Positions 5,847 through 12,729 of a stretch of DNA of 35,643 bases are shown here, in pieces. Under the pieces are notes generated by a model. It saw only the letters and a list, made by a program, of their open reading frames with translations. It had not been told where the DNA came from and searched no databases. The stretch covers positions 1-35,643 of the IMG/VR virus record IMGVR_UViG_3300036790_000073; one strand, written 5' to 3'. Position 1 is the first letter of the stretch. Each line of letters opens with the position of its first letter. This stretch comes from a virus. The position numbers were made by a program, and so were the translations under genes.

Positions 5847-6071
5847 CTAGTCCGTTCCTTTCTCGTAATGGCAAAGATCAAGCCATTGACCCAGCAGAGG
5901 AGATTCCCAGAGCAGGATCAGACGCCTTAAATGTGATACGTGGTCACAAACAGAAGGGCAAATATCTTCGAGCGGGAAGCCGCATGCTAAAGCGACATTG
6001 GCAATTTCGTCCGGGGCATAGCTTCGCAGGTGGCCATAATTTTTCTTCATCCATGCTTGGAATTCGTTCAT
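5847..6071 (-). CDS. Hypothetical protein, 74 aa, possibly leaderless
   Basis: The ATG at 6071 lies at the predicted transcription start of the 6.08-kb promoter, so the mRNA would have essentially no leader and no ribosome site. The internal ATG at 6050 (MKKNYGHLRS) also lacks a clear Shine-Dalgarno. The protein is helical with an AWMKKNYGHLRSYAPDEIAN segment and three Cys plus two His in residues 30-45 (CGFPLEDICPSVCDH). Family not recognised. Confidence 0.6.
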   Translation of the reverse strand: MNEFQAWMKKNYGHLRSYAPDEIANVALACGFPLEDICPSVCDHVSHLRRLILLWESPLLGQWLDLCHYEKGTD

Positions 6072-6105
6072 GGTACATTATATCATACATTATAATGTAA
6101 TGCAA
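6070..6105 (-). promoter_or_regulatory. Sigma70-type promoter with consensus -10
   Basis: Minus strand: -35 TTGCAT at 6105-6100, 17-bp spacer, -10 TATAAT at 6082-6077 with an extended TGATATAAT. The expected start is about 6070, at the ATG of the 74-aa gene. The whole spacer is palindromic (see the operator). It shares TATGATATAATGTAC with the 4.12-kb promoter. It should drive the 74-aa, 69-aa, secreted and 81-aa genes. Confidence 0.75.
6075..6099. promoter_or_regulatory. Operator-like sites in the 6.08-kb promoter
   Basis: A perfect 14-bp palindrome, TACATTATAATGTA, fills 6086-6099 between -35 and -10. A further ACATTATA half-site overlaps the -10 (6075-6082), four bases from the palindrome. 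The same half-site forms the inverted repeat at 4106-4126, so one regulator probably reads both promoters. Confidence 0.6.
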
Positions 6106-6131
6106 GGCCTAATTTGAAATGTTAATGGGTG

Positions 6132-6317
6132 CTAAGCGTCTGCTTTGATGGTTTTTACGTCGGGTAGTTTTAATCCAGGGCAGTGACATTCTTCATCGAA
6201 AACACAAAGTTTCGGGCCATACATGCTGTGATCTGCGTGTGTGTGCGGGCAGTTCTGGCATGGATAGCCGACCTTAATCTTCGGTTGTTTCTTCGGGAAG
6301 TTCTCGAATAATGACAT
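6132..6317 (-). CDS. Small Cys/His-rich, probably zinc-binding protein, 61 aa
   Basis: ATG at 6317 has AAGGAAAACACCGCC upstream and overlaps the preceding gene by 44 bp. Cys20-x2-Cys23, His25, His27, His30, Cys38, Cys44 and Cys46 make a compact metal-binding cluster (YPCQNCPHTHADH ... CVFDEECHC). One of several tiny Cys-rich proteins in this genome. Function unknown; it ends the transcription unit upstream of the 6.08-kb promoter. Confidence 0.7.
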   Translation of the reverse strand: MSLFENFPKKQPKIKVGYPCQNCPHTHADHSMYGPKLCVFDEECHCPGLKLPDVKTIKADA

Positions 6318-6765
6318 GGCGGTGTTTTCCTTTTGGATGCTTGGCCCGATCTATTGCCTGATCGACGGGATCGGTGGTGCGTTTTAAAACGAACGTGCGG
6401 ATGTCCTGCCAGAAAAGACCGACGGCGCCGGACGTGATGACGGCCACGATGATTTTGGTGATGTTGCCCCAGCCCGTGCGGCGGTCTTCCCTGCGGTCGA
6501 GCAGGGCCTTTATATCGTGGTGCAGACCTTTGTTCCCCAGGGCATCCATAAAGACGACCGCATTTAAGCGCCGGACTTCGGCTTCGACGTCTTCGATTCG
6601 ACCGATTAAGCCGGAATCGGTGTCGCCGTGTAAAAGCGAATCCTGTTCGTCCTGTGCCGCATCAAGCTTGGCCAGTTTTTCGTCTTGGCTGCGCTGGCCA
6701 GAATTTAGACTGGCTAGGTTTTCATCGACTCCATGGCGCCAATCGTCTCGTCGCTCATCGGCCAT
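6274..6765 (-). CDS. Coiled-coil protein with one membrane segment, possible holin-like
   Basis: 163 aa; TAAATG junction with the upstream gene. Residues 1-70 are charged and predicted coiled-coil (DEKLAKLDAAQDEQDSLL; IGRIEDVEAEVRRLNAVV). A basic stretch (DRREDRRTG) leads to one hydrophobic segment near 100-120 (ITKIIVAVITSGAVGLFW), followed by a basic tail. A coiled coil plus a C-terminal membrane helix recalls XhlA-type lysis accessory proteins, and its position after the virion genes fits, but this is inference. A virion anchor or spanin-like role is possible. Confidence 0.65.
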   Translation of the reverse strand: MADERRDDWRHGVDENLASLNSGQRSQDEKLAKLDAAQDEQDSLLHGDTDSGLIGRIEDVEAEVRRLNAVVFMDALGNKGLHHDIKALLDRREDRRTGWGNITKIIVAVITSGAVGLFWQDIRTFVLKRTTDPVDQAIDRAKHPKGKHRHVIIRELPEETTED

Positions 6766-7095
6766 TTAATCCTGGATATCAAGCAGATCTATCGGGGGAT
6801 ACATTGTGACTTGGGCAAGATTTCCCACGCGGTCGCATATTTTATTAAAGGTGCGGTCATCGAGGCCATGCCAAAGGTATTCGTGACTAGCCCTGGGGCC
6901 GATATATTTCAAAGTGATGCTTTCCTGTTTGTCTCGCCAGAAAATGTCCATGTGAACATGCGTCTGTTCGAATTGCCAGCGGAGCTGCACGGCTTCCCCG
7001 TTTTCAATTCGGTTTTCTTTCTTCCACTTCCGTAATTTATTGTCAATGATCCCCTCTAGCGAGGCGACCCAGTCTCGCATTCCAATTTTGTCCAT
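6766..7095 (-). CDS. Hypothetical protein, 109 aa
   Basis: ATG at 7095 has AAAAGGGGTAGTCA upstream. A basic helical N-terminus (DNKLRKWKKENR) is followed by a mixed alpha/beta body with HVHMDIFWRDKQ and KYIGPRASHEYLWHG. No membrane segment or recognised motif. It lies in the small-gene cluster between the DUF5675-type gene and the coiled-coil/TM gene, spaced 21 bp from the gene upstream. Confidence 0.7.
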   Translation of the reverse strand: MDKIGMRDWVASLEGIIDNKLRKWKKENRIENGEAVQLRWQFEQTHVHMDIFWRDKQESITLKYIGPRASHEYLWHGLDDRTFNKICDRVGNLAQVTMYPPIDLLDIQD

Positions 7096-7116
7096 TGACT
7101 ACCCCTTTTAAGGAAT

Positions 7117-7329
7117 CTATTTCGAGGCTTGAGCGGTGGCAGCTTTGACAGCGGCGAAAGCGATGCGCAAATCCGCGATGGCTTTTTCCACGTCCGCCCA
7201 AATGGTCTCGCCGTCTGCAATTTCAGCCCGTACGACGGGTCCGATTTCGGTGGCGACTTCCTCGACGACTGGAATGATTTTTTCAAGGGTGCTAATGCCG
7301 GTAAAGATTGCTCCGATTGGTAAAGACAT
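7117..7329 (-). CDS. Small amphipathic helical protein, 70 aa
   Basis: ATG at 7329 has AAAGGAGACCAAACC upstream. Alternating hydrophobic and acidic residues (LEKIIPVVEEVATEIGPVV) and an Ala-rich C-terminal helix (DLRIAFAAVKAATAQA) suggest an amphipathic helical hairpin. There is no run hydrophobic enough for a confident membrane span. Similar small proteins occur in phage lysis neighbourhoods, but I cannot assign a role. Confidence 0.7.
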   Translation of the reverse strand: MSLPIGAIFTGISTLEKIIPVVEEVATEIGPVVRAEIADGETIWADVEKAIADLRIAFAAVKAATAQASK

Positions 7330-7342
7330 GGTTTGGTCTCCT

Positions 7343-7747
7343 TTAGTTTGTTCCGTAGTCTTCGACGATTTTATATTTAATGTTCGGTTGATCCGTGATG
7401 GTCTTCACAAACCCGATCCAGGCGACCTTCGATTGATCAATGCAATCAGCCGAGAATTCTGCTTCTGTTCCAGTCGCCACACACCCTTCGAGCTGTGGCT
7501 TTGTGGGATCGGGACCGACGGGATAATTCGCCCAGTGGATTTCGATAGCGACTCGTCCAGGAACAATAATGTGGGGCATGATCTGTTGAAAATGGTCCGA
7601 CCACATAAAGGTCAGGTCGTAAATTCCTGGCGGGATCGCCATGGCTTTGTTTTCCAGAGTCACGCATTTGAACGGGTCGATGTCGACTGAGAGATTGCCG
7701 AAAATCCCGTCGCTCGATTTCGTTGTTCGTGTTTCAGTGATGATCAT
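7343..7747 (-). CDS. DUF5675-family protein, possible lysis-associated
   Basis: 134 aa. The ATG at 7747 has AGAGGACCAA upstream, better than the longer frame from 7855, which would overlap the neighbour by 122 bp. Family-like features are an early strand (ETRTTKSSDGIFGNLSV), TLENK, IPPGIYDL, IVPGRVAIEIHWANYP (61-76) and EGCVATG (87-93). His71 and Cys89 sit where the conserved IHxGN and GCI positions of DUF5675 fall. Members are found near phage lysis genes; the enzymatic role is uncertain. No classical endolysin is present, so this is the best peptidoglycan-related candidate. Confidence 0.75.
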   Translation of the reverse strand: MIITETRTTKSSDGIFGNLSVDIDPFKCVTLENKAMAIPPGIYDLTFMWSDHFQQIMPHIIVPGRVAIEIHWANYPVGPDPTKPQLEGCVATGTEAEFSADCIDQSKVAWIGFVKTITDQPNIKYKIVEDYGTN

Positions 7748-7931
7748 TTGGTCCTCTGGCTTGGTATAGCCGGTCCAATAAATGCGTCGGCTGATCGAAA
7801 TGCTTTTCCCTGGAATGCCCTTCAGGACAGACGTAAAGACGTCCCATAGGCTCATCTTGTACCAATTTCATAATGGCCCAGCACACTTGGCATTTAACAT
7901 CCTCTGGATGTGACCCATTGTTTGACGTCAT
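7734..7931 (-). CDS. Zinc-ribbon protein, 65 aa
   Basis: ATG at 7931 overlaps the end of the 568-aa virion gene by 38 bp, and its stop overlaps the DUF5675-type gene by 14 bp. Cys14-x2-Cys17 (CQVC) and Cys35 with His39 (CPEGH) form a plausible single zinc site. The ribosome site is weak, and the frame also extends upstream inside the neighbour. Short overlaps on both sides and the metal motif argue that it is real. Confidence 0.65.
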   Translation of the reverse strand: MTSNNGSHPEDVKCQVCWAIMKLVQDEPMGRLYVCPEGHSREKHFDQPTHLLDRLYQARGPNDHH

Positions 7932-9600
7932 TCGGGACCACACCGCCTTTGGAAAATCCTTGAATTGCATCGTCGACCGATTGGTCCGATTGATGGGCCA
8001 GTTCTTCAAAGAATTGTGGAAGCGTTGCTTTGGGATTGGCTTTGGTCCATCCCGCGACTTTGTTGGCGATGTTTCCGCCCAGACGATACCCGCCACGGTC
8101 CAAGCCTTCTTGGATTAAACGATTCGTCGCTGATCCAGGGGCGCCACGTCCGACCAAAGCTTTACGGCCGCCGGCGGCTAGTGCTTGTTCCAGTTTCTTG
8201 TGCGCACCAAAATCACGGAGACTGTCGGTAAACATCTTGCCTTCTTCGGTGTTGAATGTGGCCCGCGTGGCGTCATTGTTCATGCGCGCCAAAATGTTCG
8301 CGCCTTCAGTGGTCGGGCCAGGGTGCAGCCCCATTTTCGTGGCTGGGGTGGCCTCTGCATGCAGGTCGGTGGCCAGCTTTGCCATCTTCGAGAAAGTCGG
8401 AGTCTGTGCGGCCTTGTCGAATTTTGCCAGAACCTTATTCACTTCACCTGGGGCATCGATCCCGAATTTGTCTTCCAGCTGCGCTTTTAATTGGTCACGC
8501 ATGGCGGCAACGGGCGGCGCGCCACGCTTGTCGGCGATGTCTCGCAAAGCGCCAAGCTGTTCGCCAGCCTTGTTCATATTTTGTTCGACCATAGTTCTGC
8601 GGGAAGTGTCTGACAAGGACGGATCCAGGTAGCCTTTTTCGCGCGCATAACTGACCAAAGCTTTTCCTTTTTCCAAACCTTCGAATCCAGGACCCATGCT
8701 TTTGACCTGCCCAAGTTGCAAGCCGATATCTTTGCCGCCAAGCTTGGCCGACTCTTCATCCAAATAATTCCCGATCTTTTGAACGATGCCAGGCTTTTGC
8801 GCGAATTTCTGGCCCTTGCTTGCCATCCAGTCTTTCACGTCCTGCAAAGGGTCGGCCTTTGGAGGTGGTGGCGTAGGTGGCGGCGGCTCTTTCGGGATAT
8901 TTGGAAGCGGTTCGAAATTGGTGGAATTCGGCTGGCGTCCAGTTATCGGGATTCCTGCGGCTTCCAGGTCTTCGGCTGGCACGCTTGATCCCCAACCGCG
9001 CGCCTTCAGGTTCGGGTGCTCTGGGTCTCCAAAGACGTTATAAACGGACCGATCCGCCCCACCTGGTCCAAACTTGTCATTGTAAGCGAATAGCGCATGC
9101 GGGTCGCCAGTCTTGGCGCCAGGTTCAACGATGGGAAGTCCTTTCGGAGCTTCCGGCGGCATAGGAACGACCGCGGGCGGCGTTTCCGGGGGTACCTCTG
9201 GTGGTGGTGTTCCACGTGGAAGATTTTCTATGTCAGGAGCGCGAAGCTCATTTAAACCAGCAACGGCGCCAGCCGCATTCAATGTCTGTTGCACTGGATG
9301 CTCTTCGAAATAATCAATAGGATGCGTTATTGGCCGCGCCATGGCCTTGGCGTTTTCTACTGGATTGGAAAAGAAATCCTTCCCTTCTTTGGCGAGTTTC
9401 GGAAGCGCTGACGCAACATCACCAGACATAATATCGACTGCTGGACCTGAAGCCATATCGCCGAGACCTTTGGCGGTCTGTTTTAGGTCAGGAATTATAT
9501 TCCCAGCGGTCTTCTCTAAGAAAGACGGGTTTTCGTCATCAAAGACAACGCTTCCGTTGCCCGCCGGTGCAGCCGAATCATCATCGAATTCAACGGCCAT
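7894..9600 (-). CDS. Large virion/ejection-type protein, 568 aa
   Basis: TAATG junction with the upstream gene. An acidic N-terminus (MAVEFDDDSAAPAGNGSVVF) precedes a Pro-rich middle (PPPEVPPETPPAVVPMPPEA; PKEPPPPTPPPPKADP), and the C-terminal half (about 280-540) is mostly helical. No enzyme motif is visible. Size, composition and position at the end of three other large low-complexity genes match internal or ejection proteins of podoviruses. It could carry a membrane-interaction role during DNA entry. Assignment by context. Confidence 0.7.
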   Translation of the reverse strand: MAVEFDDDSAAPAGNGSVVFDDENPSFLEKTAGNIIPDLKQTAKGLGDMASGPAVDIMSGDVASALPKLAKEGKDFFSNPVENAKAMARPITHPIDYFEEHPVQQTLNAAGAVAGLNELRAPDIENLPRGTPPPEVPPETPPAVVPMPPEAPKGLPIVEPGAKTGDPHALFAYNDKFGPGGADRSVYNVFGDPEHPNLKARGWGSSVPAEDLEAAGIPITGRQPNSTNFEPLPNIPKEPPPPTPPPPKADPLQDVKDWMASKGQKFAQKPGIVQKIGNYLDEESAKLGGKDIGLQLGQVKSMGPGFEGLEKGKALVSYAREKGYLDPSLSDTSRRTMVEQNMNKAGEQLGALRDIADKRGAPPVAAMRDQLKAQLEDKFGIDAPGEVNKVLAKFDKAAQTPTFSKMAKLATDLHAEATPATKMGLHPGPTTEGANILARMNNDATRATFNTEEGKMFTDSLRDFGAHKKLEQALAAGGRKALVGRGAPGSATNRLIQEGLDRGGYRLGGNIANKVAGWTKANPKATLPQFFEELAHQSDQSVDDAIQGFSKGGVVPNDVKQWVTSRGC

Positions 9601-11195
9601 TATTTAATCGTCGCCATCCGACCGCCGATCGACACGCGGGTTCCGACTGGAAGTCCAGCGCCTTCGGCTTCTTCGACTGAATTGAACGATTTTACGCCTG
9701 TGGCTTCATTTTGCAGAACCTTTTGAGCATCGCGTCCAGAGGACGTTAATTGATTAAGCCCTTTTCGCATAATTCCTTGACCCGCAAGCGTTTTGGCCGC
9801 ATCCGCTTGGCGCGTTGTATCAGCTTCGTGGCGCTCGGCTTTTTGATTGGCAATCGTGGCGGCGACCTGCTGTTTCTGTAGGTCTAGCCCCTGAACCTTG
9901 ATCTGGCCCTGGAATTCCGTATTTAGCGCGTCCACGCCTTTGCCAGTAACATCGGCAATGAGCGACGCTGGCGCATGGCTTAGATCGATGCCGATTTTCT
10001 TGCCGACCGACGCATAGGCTTTCTGGGCGTACTTGGAAAGCGGCGAGTTCGGGTCTCTGGCTTCTAGCTTGTCAGCCATTTCGGCGGCTTTTTCTTGGTT
10101 CCCGCGGATAGTCTGCATCCCTTCGATGCCTTCCTTGGTCTTGTTCGCCAAAAGGTCTTCGGATTTGGCCAGGCCGCCTGGATTGACTTTACCCAGCGTG
10201 CCGCCAGATGCGATGGCATCGCCGATTCCTGCGATTCCAGCCCCGATCTGGCCGGTCTGTTGCTTCTGCCCCAAAAGCTTCATTAACCCCGCCTGTTGGT
10301 CAGGACCAAGGCCAAGCACCTTATTCGCGCGGTCCATGTAGGTCTGGTCCGTTGGCAATGGTGCCGGTGGGGGTACTTGGGCACCAATGGGCATACTTGG
10401 GGACGCATGGGCGACGGTCGCTGGCCCAGCTTGTTCAGTGTCGTTAGGCCCTGGGCCTTCGTCTGTCGGTGCCCCAGCTTCGGGCTCGACCATCGGATCC
10501 GCTGGCGGTGGCATTTGACCGTTCATCTTTAAAGTGTCGGAGTCTCCGCCATCGACTTGGAAATCGGATCCAGGTGTCGCGCCTCCAGTGTCGTAATTCA
10601 TGCCCATGCTTTTCAGCTGGGAAATGACGTCTGGCTTTTCTTCGGCTTCGGCGGCCATATCCTCTTCGTCCTGCTTGTACGGCGCCATGCTGTCTTCTTT
10701 GGGCGCGGGAACGATGCGCCAAGATTCGTCTGGCCGGCTTTCCTGGCGTTCCTTGTGGGCGTCTTTCACGAATTCCTTGATGTCTTCAGGAATGATCGCG
10801 GGATCGTCGTCATCTTCTCCAGCGGTGCCAGTTTCTGGTATCGTAGGCTCAGGGTTTGGATTGGACATGAGGCCATCGACTCCAGCGATCCCGCCTTCGC
10901 TCATCATTTGAACGTCTGCTTCCTGGCCAAACTTGTCCCAGGGTGCCCCGTGCTGATAGTTCGTTTCGAGACCTTTTCCGGCGGTATTGTGCAAATACTC
11001 TGGATTGGCCAGTCGGTCATTGGCATCCGCGCGTTCGCCCAAGACTTTCGCCAGACCAATTCCAGGAATTTGATCGATTAGTGTGCTTAAATTTCCTTCC
11101 TTTCCTGGAAGTCCGATTTCTTCACGGTTTCGTTCGACCGCTTCCATTTTTTGTTCAGGAACGCGTCCGCCTCTGGCATAAGCTTTGATTTTCAT
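9600..11195 (-). CDS. Virion/ejection-type protein, 531 aa
   Basis: The ATG forms ATGA with the upstream stop. The N-terminus is basic (MKIKAYARGGRVPEQKMEAV), the middle is acidic and Pro-rich (about 120-280), then come a Gly/Ala-rich stretch with GIAGIGDAIASGGTLG and a helical C-terminus ending GLPVGTRVSIGGRMATIK. The last segment resembles the short 'G-T-x-V-x-I-G-G-R' beta tail seen in some phage structural proteins. No catalytic motif. Assignment as an internal virion protein is from context and composition. Confidence 0.7.
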   Translation of the reverse strand: MKIKAYARGGRVPEQKMEAVERNREEIGLPGKEGNLSTLIDQIPGIGLAKVLGERADANDRLANPEYLHNTAGKGLETNYQHGAPWDKFGQEADVQMMSEGGIAGVDGLMSNPNPEPTIPETGTAGEDDDDPAIIPEDIKEFVKDAHKERQESRPDESWRIVPAPKEDSMAPYKQDEEDMAAEAEEKPDVISQLKSMGMNYDTGGATPGSDFQVDGGDSDTLKMNGQMPPPADPMVEPEAGAPTDEGPGPNDTEQAGPATVAHASPSMPIGAQVPPPAPLPTDQTYMDRANKVLGLGPDQQAGLMKLLGQKQQTGQIGAGIAGIGDAIASGGTLGKVNPGGLAKSEDLLANKTKEGIEGMQTIRGNQEKAAEMADKLEARDPNSPLSKYAQKAYASVGKKIGIDLSHAPASLIADVTGKGVDALNTEFQGQIKVQGLDLQKQQVAATIANQKAERHEADTTRQADAAKTLAGQGIMRKGLNQLTSSGRDAQKVLQNEATGVKSFNSVEEAEGAGLPVGTRVSIGGRMATIK

Positions 11196-12514
11196 GCGAC
11201 CCCCTGGTGATGCGCGTTCAAGGCCCGCATCGTGTCCAAAACCGCTTTCGGATGGATCGCCGGTTTTGCTTGCGGTCGCGGCAAGCTCCGTAAAAAGTCC
11301 ATGGCTGGCTGCATATTTCCTTTCATCGCCGGAATGGCGGCGGTACGCGGCAACATCACTTCGTCAGGCGACGCCGCGATTAACTGGGTGTCGTTGCGCG
11401 GGCTATCACCTGGCACCGTGGCTTTTCCTGGTATCGGTCCGCCTCTAGTCATGTTCATTGGACGCGAGACGCCGCCAGGAACTATTCGTCCGCCGGTAGC
11501 TGCTGTCGCTACGCCGCCAGTGGATCCGCTTGTGCTTACGTTCGCGTTTGGCACCGTTCCAGTATTGTTATTGGCCAAGGCGGACGCCAAAGAGGTGTAG
11601 GGATTTCCGCCCGCTTCAGCGGATGCCACGGTTCCGGCGGTTGAGATCAAGCCGCCAAGGATTCCGGCATTCTGCTGGCCGGTCTGGGTCTCCGTGTTTG
11701 CCAAATCATTGGCCCCCGTCACGCCAGCAGCGGCTTTGTTCAAAGCGTCCTGATAGGCTTGCTGTTGGGCCGCTGGCACCGATTCTTCCTGGGTCTGGGC
11801 AGTCACGGTGTTCTTGTTCGACACGTCTTGGGCATTGGCCAGATTCGCGGCTTTGGCGGCATTGGCTTCAGTCGTGTTTAAGTTCTCGACCGTCTGATTC
11901 TGCTGGGCGTTAAATTTGGCAATGGCATCAGCCGCACTGGCCGCGTTGGCGGTCTGCGTGTACTGTTGGCCCTGGACCTGGCCGCCTAAAGTGCCTTCCT
12001 GGCCCAAAGCGGCAAGTGCGCGGGCTTCAGCCGCGGCATTGGATTGCAAAGCGTTCGAATTGGCGGTGGTCGCATCGGTTGAATTTTCGGAAAGCTTTTC
12101 GGCAAGCTTCAGGCCCGAATTATCAATCCCTTGGGCTGAAAGCGATCGGTCGATGGCCGCATTATTGCCGGACTCGGTGGTTCCAAGCGTGTTTAAAATT
12201 CCCTGGATGTCGGCTTGTTCTTCGGCATCGTTTCCGCCGGAATTGACAATGTCCTGAAGCTGGCCAATCGTCGAAAGCTCGGTGTCCATCCCCGTGTTGT
12301 CGGCGGTTGTCGTGGCGAAAGCACTTTGTCCTTGAAGATAAGCCTGGGCCTCTTCGGGCGTCATGATTCCAGCGACGACGTACTGCTGGAGCTGCGGAAG
12401 TGTCAGCTGGGCCGCTGTCGGCGTCTGAACTGCATTCACATTGGCCAGTTGCGACTTTAGGGTATCGGCCGCCGCTGAATCTTCCCCGCCTGAAAAAAGG
12501 TCTGCTAAATTCAT
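11192..12514 (-). CDS. Virion/ejection-type protein, 440 aa
   Basis: ATG overlaps the upstream stop as ATGA. The first ~330 residues are Ala/Asn/Gln/Thr-rich and helical. Near 345-400 there is a GGRIVPGG, GGPIPGKATVPGDSPRND and ASPDEVMLPRTAA pattern, the 'GG-x-I-P-G ... GDSPxND ... SPxEVxxPR' signature I know from phage internal or tape-like proteins. It probably belongs to the core/ejection complex that moves into the host envelope with the DNA. Confidence 0.75.
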   Translation of the reverse strand: MNLADLFSGGEDSAAADTLKSQLANVNAVQTPTAAQLTLPQLQQYVVAGIMTPEEAQAYLQGQSAFATTTADNTGMDTELSTIGQLQDIVNSGGNDAEEQADIQGILNTLGTTESGNNAAIDRSLSAQGIDNSGLKLAEKLSENSTDATTANSNALQSNAAAEARALAALGQEGTLGGQVQGQQYTQTANAASAADAIAKFNAQQNQTVENLNTTEANAAKAANLANAQDVSNKNTVTAQTQEESVPAAQQQAYQDALNKAAAGVTGANDLANTETQTGQQNAGILGGLISTAGTVASAEAGGNPYTSLASALANNNTGTVPNANVSTSGSTGGVATAATGGRIVPGGVSRPMNMTRGGPIPGKATVPGDSPRNDTQLIAASPDEVMLPRTAAIPAMKGNMQPAMDFLRSLPRPQAKPAIHPKAVLDTMRALNAHHQGVA

Positions 12515-12720
12515 TTGATTTTTCCTTTTCTAGCCATCATTCCGATTGACGGGCTCTGTTTTTCCTGCATGTACTGTTTTAAGAGCGCCAGGACTTCCAT
12601 ATTCCCGTATTTCGGGTTTGCGTCCCCGAATTTCTTCAGGGCTTCCAAAATCTGCTGATCCGTGCCGTGCGGCATGGAGCTTCGAACGATTGGTAAAAGT
12701 GCTTGCGGATTGATCGCCAT
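12511..12720 (-). CDS. Small helical protein, 69 aa
   Basis: ATG at 12720 has AAGGGGCGATT upstream and lies between two ejection-type genes, overlapping the next by 4 bp. Two helices are likely (DQQILEALKKFG, NMEVLALLKQYMQEK), ending in a basic tail (MMARKGKIK). Location suggests a minor virion component or an assembly partner of the ejection proteins. Family not recognised. Confidence 0.7.
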   Translation of the reverse strand: MAINPQALLPIVRSSMPHGTDQQILEALKKFGDANPKYGNMEVLALLKQYMQEKQSPSIGMMARKGKIK

Positions 12721-12729
12721 AATCGCCCC

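Noticed and set aside
7734-8096. 120-codon version of the zinc-ribbon gene
   Set aside because: The upstream half overlaps the 568-aa gene and is not protein-like; ATG at 7931 gives the minimal overlap.
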